A DNA stretch of 39,817 bases from Ruminococcus sp. (GTDB lineage Bacteria; Bacillota; Clostridia; Oscillospirales; Ruminococcaceae): assembly GCA_030531185.1 (NCBI GenBank), contig JAUNOG010000019.1, forward strand, positions 1 to 39,817. Direction: 5' to 3'. Below, in pieces: positions 8,543 to 16,475 of the stretch (positions are counted from its first letter, which is position 1; each line of letters begins with the position of its first letter). Made by a program: the position numbers and the translations under genes. The notes beneath the pieces are model-generated. The model was not told the origin of the DNA. It did not search any database and worked only from the letters and a program-made list of their open reading frames with translations.

Positions 8543-8926
8543 ATGGCAGGATATAAAGCAGGAAGAATGTCCGAGGACATTCGGAGAATTATTTCGGGGA
8601 AAATGAGAGACCTCAAAGACCCGAGAATAGGCGGCGGAAATATGCTTACGGTAGTAAGGTGCGACGTTGCAAAGGACGGCTCCTACTGCAAGGTGTATAT
8701 ATCCAGCTTTGAGGGCTTGGACAGGGCTAAGGAGGCTGTAAAGGGCTTTGAGTCCGCAACGGGCTTTCTGAAGCGGGAGATATCCAACGTGCTGAAACTG
8801 AAAAAATGTCCCGAGCTTAAATTTGTGGCGGATAATTCCATTGAGCATTCGGCTGAGATAACCAGAAAGCTCAGAGAGCTTATGCCCGAGGAAAACGCCG
8901 ACGAGAATGACGAGGAACAATTATGA
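8543..8926 (+). CDS. rbfA: Ribosome-binding factor A
   Basis: 127 residues; a KH-like protein binding the 30S platform during 16S rRNA maturation. The start GYKAGRMSEDIRRIISGKMRDLKDPRI and the later CKVYISSFEGLD and LKLKKCPELKFVADNSIEHS blocks are typical. A clear AAAGGAGA site precedes the ATG. The tail is acidic (EENADENDEEQ). The stop overlaps the nrnA start by four bases (ATGA), indicating translational coupling. Confidence 0.95.
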   Translation: MAGYKAGRMSEDIRRIISGKMRDLKDPRIGGGNMLTVVRCDVAKDGSYCKVYISSFEGLDRAKEAVKGFESATGFLKREISNVLKLKKCPELKFVADNSIEHSAEITRKLRELMPEENADENDEEQL

Positions 8927-9867
8927 CTTTTCGAGATATACTGGATATATTTGAGAACAATGACAATTTTCTTATTTTAACGCACAAAAGTCCCGACGGA
9001 GATACTCTGGGTACGGGCTTTGCGCTGTGCTATTATCTGAGGGATATGGGAAAAAAGGCGAACGTTATCAATGCGGACAGCTTTCCCGACAGATATAATT
9101 TTATGTACACCGATTACAAGCCGCAGGATTTCGACGTACAGTATGTTATTGCCGTTGATATTGCAGACCCTAAGCTTATCGGCAGCGCTCTTGAAGAATT
9201 TCAGCAGGAGGGCGCGGTAGACCTTTGCATAGATCACCATATTTCCAACAAAAGGTTCGCAAAACAGACTTACGTCGATCCCGACGCTTCGGCGGCGGCT
9301 CTGATAATGTATGAGATATTCAAGTACTCGGGCAGAGAGATATCGGATATTATAGCAAAATGTCTTTACACGGGAATAGCTACCGATACGGGCTGTTTCA
9401 AGTACGAAAATACCACTCCCAAGGCGCATATAGCCTGCGCGGAGCTTATGGCTTACAACATAGAGTTTTCAGCGGTGAACAGAAGAATGTTCGACGTCAA
9501 GAGCCGCGGAAGAATTGAAGTGGAGCAGACGGTGATAAGCAAAATGGAGTATTACTGCGAGGGCAAATGCTCTATGATAGCGCTTACCACAAAGCTTATA
9601 GAGGACTGCGGCGTTGATCCTGCAGAATTTGACGGGCTTGCGTCTATCCCGCTTTCGGTGGAGGGCGTGAAGATAGGAATTACCGTTAAGCAGAGACACG
9701 AAAACGTGTTTAAAATTTCAGTTAGAACGACGGAGGAGATCGACGCGTCACAGTTCTGCCAGCAGTTCAACGGCGGCGGACATATCCGCGCGGCGGGCTG
9801 TGAGATACAGGGTACGCTGGAAGAAGTAAAGGCTAAGCTTATCGAGGCGGTGGAAAAGGTTTGCTGA
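8923..9867 (+). CDS. nrnA: DHH/DHHA1 phosphoesterase, NrnA/oligoribonuclease type
   Basis: 314 residues. Family members are manganese-dependent phosphoesterases that degrade nanoRNAs and dinucleotides such as pApA, or act on pAp. The N-terminal DHH domain has THKSPDGDTLGTG (about residues 20-32), VDIADP and the DHH triad at 104-106 (IDHHISNKRFA), and TGIATDTGCFKY. The DHHA1 domain near the C terminus has GGGHIRAAG from residue 284. All metal-binding motifs appear intact. The placement rbfA-nrnA-truB is conserved in Firmicutes. The exact substrate cannot be told from sequence. Confidence 0.93.
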   Translation: MTFRDILDIFENNDNFLILTHKSPDGDTLGTGFALCYYLRDMGKKANVINADSFPDRYNFMYTDYKPQDFDVQYVIAVDIADPKLIGSALEEFQQEGAVDLCIDHHISNKRFAKQTYVDPDASAAALIMYEIFKYSGREISDIIAKCLYTGIATDTGCFKYENTTPKAHIACAELMAYNIEFSAVNRRMFDVKSRGRIEVEQTVISKMEYYCEGKCSMIALTTKLIEDCGVDPAEFDGLASIPLSVEGVKIGITVKQRHENVFKISVRTTEEIDASQFCQQFNGGGHIRAAGCEIQGTLEEVKAKLIEAVEKVC

Positions 9868-10775
9868 CAGATAAGCAGGAAGAAAATATCAGCGGAATTA
9901 TTGCGGTATACAAGCCTCGGGGCTGGACTTCCTTTGACGTTGTGGCAAAGCTCAGGGGGATACTGCGCATTAAAAGACTGGGACACGGGGGAACTCTCGA
10001 CCCTATGGCGGAGGGAGTTCTGCCCGTTTTCGTGGGAAAAGCCACTAAAGCGTGCGATATTATCCCCGACAGGAAAAAGGAATATTCAGCGGGCTTTAAA
10101 CTGGGGATCTCAACGGATACGCAGGATATAACGGGAAAAATACTTACGGAAAGTCCCGCAGATATCGGTTTGGAAAATCTCAGGGCTGCGGCAGAGGATT
10201 TCGTCGGAGATATTATGCAGATACCTCCTATGTACTCGGCGGTAAAGGTGAACGGGAAAAAGCTTTACGAGCTTGCAAGAGAGGGCAAGGAAGTGGAGCG
10301 TGAGCCGAGACCGATACGGGTGAATTCCATAGAGATTACGGAATACGATGAGACGACCCGAGAGGGGAAAATGTATGTCAAGTGCGAAAAGGGGACATAC
10401 ATACGCACCGTAATCCACGATATAGGCGAAAAGCTCGGTACCGGCGGAGTTATGACAACGCTGGTGAGAACCTATTCGGGCGGGTGCGGAATTTCCGACT
10501 GTCATACCTTGGAGGAAATACAGGAATTTGCGGACAGCAAAAAAATAGGGGATATTATAATTCCTACGGATAAGGCGTTTGCGGAGTATGAGGAAGTAAG
10601 GTTATCCAAGCGCATAACGGGACTTTATAAAAATGGCGTAAAGCTGAGACCCGAGCAAACGGGAAAAGCTCCCGACGGTAAGCTTTACAGAGTTTACAGC
10701 GCGCAAAACGAATTCCTTGGCATAGGACACTTCGTAAACGGAGAATTCAGGAGCAGGAAAAACTTGTTCTGTTAG
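9861..10775 (+). CDS. truB: tRNA pseudouridine-55 synthase TruB
   Basis: 304 residues; converts U55 of the tRNA T-loop to pseudouridine. The start uses TTG at 9861, overlapping the nrnA stop by seven bases, with GGAAAAGG just upstream; the conserved GIIAVYKPRGWTSFDVV follows soon after. The catalytic aspartate is D47 in GGTLDPMAEGVLPV. KEYSAGFKLGISTDTQDITG, QIPPMYSAVKVNGKKLYELAREG and CEKGTYIRTVIHDIGEKLG are the other family blocks. The C-terminal PUA-like region is short. The TAG stop falls inside the first unit of a heptamer repeat array. Confidence 0.96.
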   Translation: MLTDKQEENISGIIAVYKPRGWTSFDVVAKLRGILRIKRLGHGGTLDPMAEGVLPVFVGKATKACDIIPDRKKEYSAGFKLGISTDTQDITGKILTESPADIGLENLRAAAEDFVGDIMQIPPMYSAVKVNGKKLYELAREGKEVEREPRPIRVNSIEITEYDETTREGKMYVKCEKGTYIRTVIHDIGEKLGTGGVMTTLVRTYSGGCGISDCHTLEEIQEFADSKKIGDIIIPTDKAFAEYEEVRLSKRITGLYKNGVKLRPEQTGKAPDGKLYRVYSAQNEFLGIGHFVNGEFRSRKNLFC

Positions 10776-10791
10776 ACGTAAGAGGTTAGAA
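10771..10791 (+). repeat. Heptamer array at the truB stop codon
   Basis: Three consecutive 7-mers, GTTAGAC, GTAAGAG and GTTAGAA, start at the truB TAG stop codon. The stretch differs at only one base over 20 from the start of the array at 30058, after an unrelated gene. No partner arm is obvious here. Confidence 0.6.
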
Positions 10792-10854
10792 AAAACCTGC
10801 TCAGCGGAACGAAATGAAAAGCTAACACTAAATTATGACGTGAGTTAAAAAGCG

Positions 10855-10960
10855 GAGGGTCAAGCCCGCCGCAAGAGGGCTTGCGAGGGTTCAAAGGGGC
10901 GAGGAGCCCCTTGCGGGTGCAGGGCAGAGCCCGCTCGCCTCCGCAGAGGCGAAATCCCCT
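10855..10960 (+). repeat. GC-rich interspersed repeat with nested hairpins
   Basis: It contains CAAGCCC/GGGCTTG (10861-10883), AAGGGGC/GCCCCTT (10894-10912), GGGC-AGA-GCCC (10922-10932) and TCGCCTC-CGCA-GAGGCGA (10935-10952). The last two have the same order and loop as the block in the rimP-nusA spacer, so these are two diverged copies of one element. The rest of the 217-base truB-nudC spacer shows no gene. Confidence 0.65.
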
Positions 10961-10992
10961 GATAGAGAACTGCTGCGAAAGAGGTGAACGCT

Positions 10993-11823
10993 ATGTTTCA
11001 GGATTGCGCCGAAGATTTCAATATAGAATATGACGGAAAAAGTCCCTGCGGAAACGATACCCTGCTTTGCTATAAGGACAGGGAAATACTCTGCAGATTT
11101 GACGGGGACAATCGGGTCGTGCTGCCGAAATTTAAGGATATCAAGGAAAATATCAATGCGGTCTTTGTCTTTTCGGAGACGGACGCAAGGTACTTCCTTG
11201 CACTCGATACGGTTTTTTCGGCGGAGGGCTTTGAGTATAAAAATACAGAGCTGTTAAAGTCCGCCGCTGAGGATAAAAACCAGTTTGCGGCGATAACGGG
11301 CTTTCATTATAAGTCATTTCACGAGGAAAACCGCTTTTGCGGCAGGTGCGGGGAGCGTCTTGCGCATTATCCGAAAAAAAGGTGTATGCTCTGCGAAAAC
11401 TGCGGAAACGAGGTCTTTCCGAAAATATCTCCCGCCGTTATAGTCGGTGTTATCGACGGCGAAACGGACTCCATAGTGCTTACGAAGTACGCGGACAGGG
11501 ATTATAAAAAATACGCTCTTGTGGCAGGCTTTGCCGAAATGGGCGAGAGCGCCGAGAACGCCGCAAAACGCGAGGTTATGGAGGAAACGGGTCTGGAAAT
11601 TACGGATTTGAAATACTATAAATCCCAGCCTTGGGGCTTTTCACAGAATTTGCTTTTGGGATTTTTCGCAAGGGTGAAGAATTCCCAAGAAATAAAAATG
11701 GACGAAACGGAGCTTTCCGAGGCTGTCTGGGTAAAGCGTGAGGACGTTCCCGCTGTGCCCGACAGTATAAGCCTTACGGGAGAAATGATGTGGGCTTTTA
11801 AAAGCCGCCAATGCGGTCTATAA
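10993..11823 (+). CDS. nudC: NAD+ diphosphatase NudC-type Nudix hydrolase
   Basis: About 276 residues from the ATG at 10993, preceded by GAAAGAGGTGA. Layout follows NudC: an N-terminal domain, a four-cysteine zinc ribbon (CGRCGERL...CENCG, about residues 115-138), then the Nudix domain with a complete Nudix box, GFAEMGESAENAAKREVMEE ending TGLEI at about 180-204. The downstream SQPWGFSQNLLLGF matches the SQPW motif that distinguishes NADH pyrophosphatases from other Nudix enzymes. It hydrolyses NAD(H) to NMN(H) and AMP and, in other bacteria, removes NAD caps from RNA. It sits between truB and ribF, which are often adjacent in relatives, 22 bases upstream of ribF. Confidence 0.92.
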   Translation: MFQDCAEDFNIEYDGKSPCGNDTLLCYKDREILCRFDGDNRVVLPKFKDIKENINAVFVFSETDARYFLALDTVFSAEGFEYKNTELLKSAAEDKNQFAAITGFHYKSFHEENRFCGRCGERLAHYPKKRCMLCENCGNEVFPKISPAVIVGVIDGETDSIVLTKYADRDYKKYALVAGFAEMGESAENAAKREVMEETGLEITDLKYYKSQPWGFSQNLLLGFFARVKNSQEIKMDETELSEAVWVKREDVPAVPDSISLTGEMMWAFKSRQCGL

Positions 11824-11844
11824 TTTTTCGAAAGGAGGAATATA

Positions 11845-12786
11845 ATGCTGGAAATTACCGACGGTAACAGCATTTTAAAAGAAAAAACAGCCTGTGCATT
11901 AGGTATTTTCGACGGAGTTCACTTAGGTCACAGGCTTGTAATAGAAACCGCCGTCAAGCAGAAAAATCGGGGATTGAAAGCGGCTGTGTTCTCCTTTTGC
12001 ACCGATACTGTGACCTCAAAAGGGGAAAACGGCAGACTGGAAAGAATTTTAACAGAGGACGAAAAGCACAGACGTATTGCAGCTCTGGGCGCGGACTATA
12101 TGTACTGTCCCGATTTTTCGGCTGTCAAGGATATGTCGGCGGAGGATTTTGTAAGAAGTATACTTGCGGAAAAGCTTAACTGCGCCGTGGCGGTCTGCGG
12201 AAAGGATTTCCGTTTCGGCAGAGGCGCAAAGGGAAATGCAGACGCGCTGATAAGGCTCGGCGAAAGGTACGGTATTGAGGTCATTGCTCTCGATAAGGTA
12301 AGCTTTGAGGGCGAGGAGGTAAGCTCCAGCCGTATCAGGGAGCTTATAAAATCGGGAAGAATTGACGAGGCGAATTTCCTGCTGGGTAAGCCTTTTTCTT
12401 ACCGTTTAACCGTAGAACACGGTAACGAGCTGGGCAGAACTTGGGATTTCCCTACGATAAATCAAAGACTTCCCGAGGGGATAGTCGCGCCGCAGTTCGG
12501 AGTGTACGGCTCATACGTCAAGGTCGGGGACAAGCTTTACAGGGGACTAACCAATATCGGCGTAAAGCCTACCGTGGAAAAGGTCAAAAAAGAGATCTCT
12601 CCGCTGGCGGAAACCTATATTATGGACTTCGATGGAGATCTGTACGGTCAAACGGTTGAGCTTACGCTTGAATTCTTTGTACGTCCCGAGAGAAAATTTT
12701 TAAGCTTTGAGGAGCTGAAAAATCAGATCGAGAGGGATAAGGGAACGGTCATAAGTATGTTTGAAAATAAGGCTTTCACCCCGTAA
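11845..12786 (+). CDS. ribF: Bifunctional riboflavin kinase/FAD synthetase
   Basis: 313 residues; makes FMN from riboflavin and then FAD. The N-terminal nucleotidyltransferase domain has LGIFDGVHLGHRLVIETA, CGKDFRFGRGAKGNA and VSSSRIRELIKSGRIDEAN. The C-terminal flavokinase domain has HGNELGRTWDFPTINQ, in which the conserved PTxN is kept although the usual GxPTAN surroundings differ, and YRGLTNIGVKPTV. An ideal AAAGGAGGAATATA site precedes the ATG. It is the last gene of the cluster beginning at rimP. Confidence 0.95.
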   Translation: MLEITDGNSILKEKTACALGIFDGVHLGHRLVIETAVKQKNRGLKAAVFSFCTDTVTSKGENGRLERILTEDEKHRRIAALGADYMYCPDFSAVKDMSAEDFVRSILAEKLNCAVAVCGKDFRFGRGAKGNADALIRLGERYGIEVIALDKVSFEGEEVSSSRIRELIKSGRIDEANFLLGKPFSYRLTVEHGNELGRTWDFPTINQRLPEGIVAPQFGVYGSYVKVGDKLYRGLTNIGVKPTVEKVKKEISPLAETYIMDFDGDLYGQTVELTLEFFVRPERKFLSFEELKNQIERDKGTVISMFENKAFTP

Positions 12787-12824
12787 TAAAAAACCTTTCC
12801 GTAAACTATCACTCCCCTTTCACA

Positions 12825-12854
12825 TTGGTAAAATAAAATTAATAGTGATTTAAT
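12825..12854 (+). promoter_or_regulatory. Possible promoter upstream of the ABC operon
   Basis: TTGGTA (12825-12830) and TTTAAT (12849-12854) with an 18-bp spacer. If used, the leader would run through the hairpin at 12942-12966, making that hairpin an attenuator. Confidence 0.35.
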
Positions 12855-12913
12855 CTGTCCTTTGGAGTATCCTACGGTGCGGAAACCCTTTTATAAAGTT
12901 GATTTCCGCAAAA

Positions 12914-13001
12914 GTTAGAAACCGGATATAAGAAATAAGATAAGGCGCCTGCGGCGCACCTTTTTTAATCTCTTACCTCTGATCTCTTACTTCTGAAAGA
13001 T
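12914..13001 (+). repeat. Heptamer-repeat palindrome with GC-rich core
   Basis: Left arm 7-mers GTTAGAA, ACCGGAT, ATAAGAA, ATAAGAT (12914-12941) and right arm 7-mers AATCTCT, TACCTCT, GATCTCT, TACTTCT (12967-12994) are roughly complementary and flank a GC hairpin. It sits in the 257-base spacer between ribF and the ABC operon. The same spacer also has a TGCGGAAA/TTTCCGCA inverted repeat (12878-12910). Confidence 0.7.
12942..12966 (+). terminator. Terminator-like hairpin in the core of the ribF-downstream repeat
   Basis: AAGGCGCC pairs with GGCG-CCTT (two-base bulge), loop TGC, followed by six T residues. It could end ribF transcripts or attenuate transcripts entering the ABC operon. Confidence 0.6.
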
Positions 13002-13043
13002 TATCCTGCGGACAGTAAAAATTTCTCGTTAGGAGGAAATATA

Positions 13044-14027
13044 ATGATAGAGGTTGTAAACCTTTCAAAGCATTACGGCGATAAAAAAGCCGTAGACAAC
13101 GTGTCCTTCAAGGCTGAGGACGGCGAAATTCTCGGCTTTCTCGGACCTAACGGTGCGGGTAAATCCACTACTATGAATATTCTTACGGGCTATATTTCCA
13201 GCACAAGCGGAAAGGCTCTTATCGACGGCATAGATATTCTGGAAAATCCCGTCAAGGCAAAGCAGAAGATCGGATATCTCCCTGAGATACCTCCGCTTTA
13301 TGTGGATATGACAGTTAAGGAATATCTTTACTTTATCTACGATCTGAAGAAATGCAAGCTGCCTAAGATATCCCATTTGAAGGACATATGCGGACTTGTA
13401 AAGATCGATCACGTATACAACAGACTGATAAAGAATTTGTCAAAGGGCTACCGTCAAAGAGTTGGTCTTGCGCAGGCTCTTGTGGGAAATCCCAAGGTGC
13501 TTATTCTGGACGAGCCTACGGTCGGTCTCGACCCTAAGCAGATAATCGAGATCAGAACGCTCATCAAAAAGCTTGGCAAGAACCATACGGTAATTCTCTC
13601 CTCGCATATTTTGTCGGAGGTTCAGGCGGTCTGCGATAAGATCATCGTTATCAACGAGGGAAAGATCGTGGCGAACGATACCGAGGAAAATTTGTCCCAC
13701 AGACTTACGGGAGACCATAAGCTTATGTGCAAGATCGAGGGCAATAAGGATAACGTTATGAGAGCTCTCCAGAGCATAGAGGGCGTTGACAGAGTTTACT
13801 GCGACGCGGAGCATAAAAACAACGTTTCGGAATTCAGAATAGAGGCTAAAGAGGGTAAGGATATCAGAAAGGCGCTGTTTAAAAAGGTTGCCGAAAACGG
13901 CTGGTATCTGCTTGAGCTTAAATCCTCCGAGCTGTCACTGGAGGATATATTCTTAAAGCTTACAATGGGCGAAAGTATTCCCGCCCTTGAAAATACCGAG
14001 AAAAACAAAGAGGAGGCTGAGGACTGA
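13044..14027 (+). CDS. ABC transporter ATP-binding protein, GldA-like
   Basis: 327 residues. Walker A GPNGAGKSTT at about residues 34-43, signature LSKGYRQRVGLAQAL from about 132, Walker B VLILDEPTVGLDP, and the switch histidine in ILSSHILSE are all intact. A C-terminal extension of about 110 residues (KLMCKIEGNKDNVMRALQS...) follows, as in the GldA/CcmA-type ABC-2 ATPases. A strong AGGAGGAAATATA site precedes the ATG. The stop and the permease start share a base (TGATG), so translation is coupled. The substrate is unknown; related four-gene systems are annotated as gliding-motility-type ABC exporters even in non-gliding Firmicutes. Confidence 0.93.
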   Translation: MIEVVNLSKHYGDKKAVDNVSFKAEDGEILGFLGPNGAGKSTTMNILTGYISSTSGKALIDGIDILENPVKAKQKIGYLPEIPPLYVDMTVKEYLYFIYDLKKCKLPKISHLKDICGLVKIDHVYNRLIKNLSKGYRQRVGLAQALVGNPKVLILDEPTVGLDPKQIIEIRTLIKKLGKNHTVILSSHILSEVQAVCDKIIVINEGKIVANDTEENLSHRLTGDHKLMCKIEGNKDNVMRALQSIEGVDRVYCDAEHKNNVSEFRIEAKEGKDIRKALFKKVAENGWYLLELKSSELSLEDIFLKLTMGESIPALENTEKNKEEAED

Positions 14028-14731
14028 TGGGAGCTATATTCAGAAGAGAGGTCAAGGGCTACTTTACCTCGCCTATCGGATACATATTTATTGCGGCGTT
14101 CTTTGCATACAGCGGAATTATGTTTTCATATTACAGCTTAAACAGCGGATATACGAAGCTTGATTCGCTTTTCGGCTCGCTGCTCACTATCATTATCGTG
14201 CTTATTCCTATCCTCACTATGAGGACTATTTCCGAGGAAAAGCGTTCAAAGACGGATCAGTGTCTGCTTACTGCGCCTATCAGTCTGGGCAGTATCGTTG
14301 CGGGCAAGTTCTTTGCGGCTTTCCTTGTGTACCTTATTGCTATCGCTATTACTGCGGTTATGGCGGTCGTGGTCTCGGCGTTCGGCCAGCCCGACTGGAA
14401 CGTTATTGTAGGCAATATTGTGGCTCTCGCTCTTGTGGGCGGAGCGTATATCGCTATTGGAATTATGTGTTCCTCCTTTACGGAAAATCAGGTAGTTGCG
14501 GCTGTTCTCAGCTTTGTTGCGCTTATTGCGGCGTCCTTTATGACGACTATCGGTAATCTTATTCCGATCAATGCCGTTCAGACCGCTTTCGAAAAGATAT
14601 CGTTCGGAGAAAGATATTTTTCCTTTACCTACGGTATTTTCGATTTTTCAAACGTAGTATTTTTCATAAGCGCTATTGTGGCATTTCTTTTCCTTACCGT
14701 AAGAGTGCTTGAAAAACGCCGCTGGGGCTGA
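14027..14731 (+). CDS. ABC-2 type permease, GldF-like
   Basis: 234 residues with about six hydrophobic segments, starting with MGAIFRREVKGYFTSPIGYIF, a typical opening of the ABC-2 permease subfamily paired with GldA-like ATPases. The TMRTISEEKRSKTDQCLLTAPIS motif between the second and third segments is the conserved cytoplasmic coupling region of this family. It ends with LEKRRWG at the membrane surface. It overlaps the ATPase gene by one base and is followed 18 bases later by the GldG-like gene. Confidence 0.9.
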   Translation: MGAIFRREVKGYFTSPIGYIFIAAFFAYSGIMFSYYSLNSGYTKLDSLFGSLLTIIIVLIPILTMRTISEEKRSKTDQCLLTAPISLGSIVAGKFFAAFLVYLIAIAITAVMAVVVSAFGQPDWNVIVGNIVALALVGGAYIAIGIMCSSFTENQVVAAVLSFVALIAASFMTTIGNLIPINAVQTAFEKISFGERYFSFTYGIFDFSNVVFFISAIVAFLFLTVRVLEKRRWG

Positions 14732-14749
14732 TAAGGAGGGTGAGCTTTA

Positions 14750-16462
14750 ATGGATAATATAAATAATGAAGAACAGGTTTCCAAGGACAGCAAGACCTTC
14801 CTCGAAGATATTGTAAAGAGCGAAAAGGAAGAAAAAGACAAGTCCGCCGACAAGTCGTCCGGGAAGAAAAAGGATAAAAAGTCCGGGAAAGATAAGAAAG
14901 AGAAAAAATTCAACGGCAAAAAGCTGAAACACGGAACAATGGCTACGGTTTTCACCTGCGTTTTCCTTGCTCTGCTGGTGCTGGTGAACGTTGTCACCAC
15001 AATGCTTTTTGACAGATATCCGATTACCATAGACCTTACGAGCGAGAAGATATATTCTGTTTCCGACGAGTCGGAGGAGTACGTAAAGAACGTTGACGTT
15101 GACGTTATGGTGACCATTTTCGCCGACGAGGAAACATATACGAATTATTCCTCCTACAACAAGCAGGCGGTCGAGCTGCTTAAAAACTACTGCAAGCTTA
15201 ATCATCATATAGATTACAGATTTATGGATATAGACTCCAACCCAGAGGTCGTTAAGAGCTATTCGAACTCCATTCAGCAGTTTGATATTATTTTTGAGAC
15301 TAACACTGAGGTAGACGGAGAGACTATTCAGAGAACCAGAAAACTGGGTATGATAGATCTGCTGAGCTTTAACGAGGAATTTGTGAGCAGTCTTTCACAG
15401 TCGGGCTACAGCATTGATCTTCTTGCCGAGCAGGCGGGCAGCGATCTTACGTTCCTTGCTTATTACGGAAATTATGTGGAGTCCTCCAATGCCGAGCAGG
15501 CGTTTACCTCCGCTCTGATGACCGTAACGGACCCCAATCCTATTTACGTTACCATACTTACAGGCAGAAACGAGATTGCGGATCTTACCTATTTCCAGAC
15601 CCTGCTTGTGGCAAACGGCTACAATGTAAATTCTGTGGATATTACTTCCGAGGATATTCCGGAGAACACCGATATTATTGTACTGCCCGCGCCTAAGAAC
15701 GATTATCTTGAGGCTGAAATAGCCAAGATAAGCGATTTCCTTAACAACGACGGAAATCTGGGCAGACAGATGATATATATTGCCTCCTACAGCCAGGACA
15801 GCACCCCTAATCTCGACGAATTCCTTGAGGAATACGGACTTTCCGTAGGAGAGGGTGTTATATGCGAGACGTATCAGGCAAACTACTATAATTATCCTTA
15901 TATTACGACAACCACAAATCTGTCCGACAGCTTCGATCAGGACATCGAGACGTCAAATCCTGTGGTAGTGTCGGAGTTTACAAGACCTGTAAACGTGCTC
16001 TTCGAGGAGCAGGATATGGTTTCTACCAATGAATATATTCTTTCCACAGACGACGCATATACGGCTGCGCTCGACGTTTCGTCGCAGATACCGCAGGTCG
16101 GCGAAAGATTGGAAAAGGGACAGCAGTGTTACTTTGCAGTAGGCTCAAAGGCTAAGTTCGTTAACGGCGAGGACACGGATACGCTTTACAGCAACGTTCT
16201 GTGCTTCGGTTCGGAGTATCTCCTTAACAACAACATTCTTTCCGCAGAGCAGTATAACAACAGAGAATATATCCTCAGCGTGCTTAACGGTATTACCCAT
16301 AAGACGGACGGCGTGACCATTACTCCTAAGACTATCACGGGCAGCGCTTTCGATATCAACGAACAGCAGAAGAGAATTCTTATGTGGACATTCAGCGCGA
16401 TCATTCCGGGCGTAGTGCTTATTACGGGTATTGTGGTCTGGATAAGAAGAAAGAATAAGTAA
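14750..16462 (+). CDS. GldG-like ABC transporter auxiliary protein
   Basis: 570 residues. A cytoplasmic, very lysine-rich N-terminal tail (about residues 25-60) leads into a transmembrane helix (about 64-87). A long extracytoplasmic domain starts with RYPITIDLTSEKIYSVSDES, the hallmark opening of the GldG/DUF4350-like domain, and contains VDVMVTIFADEETYTNYSSYNKQAVELLKNY. A second helix at the C terminus (WTFSAIIPGVVLITGIVVWI) is followed by RRKNK. This one-helix-in, one-helix-out layout matches GldG. GAAGGAGGGTGA-like Shine-Dalgarno sequence precedes the ATG. Confidence 0.88.
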   Translation: MDNINNEEQVSKDSKTFLEDIVKSEKEEKDKSADKSSGKKKDKKSGKDKKEKKFNGKKLKHGTMATVFTCVFLALLVLVNVVTTMLFDRYPITIDLTSEKIYSVSDESEEYVKNVDVDVMVTIFADEETYTNYSSYNKQAVELLKNYCKLNHHIDYRFMDIDSNPEVVKSYSNSIQQFDIIFETNTEVDGETIQRTRKLGMIDLLSFNEEFVSSLSQSGYSIDLLAEQAGSDLTFLAYYGNYVESSNAEQAFTSALMTVTDPNPIYVTILTGRNEIADLTYFQTLLVANGYNVNSVDITSEDIPENTDIIVLPAPKNDYLEAEIAKISDFLNNDGNLGRQMIYIASYSQDSTPNLDEFLEEYGLSVGEGVICETYQANYYNYPYITTTTNLSDSFDQDIETSNPVVVSEFTRPVNVLFEEQDMVSTNEYILSTDDAYTAALDVSSQIPQVGERLEKGQQCYFAVGSKAKFVNGEDTDTLYSNVLCFGSEYLLNNNILSAEQYNNREYILSVLNGITHKTDGVTITPKTITGSAFDINEQQKRILMWTFSAIIPGVVLITGIVVWIRRKNK

Positions 16463-16475
16463 CGGAGTTATCAAA

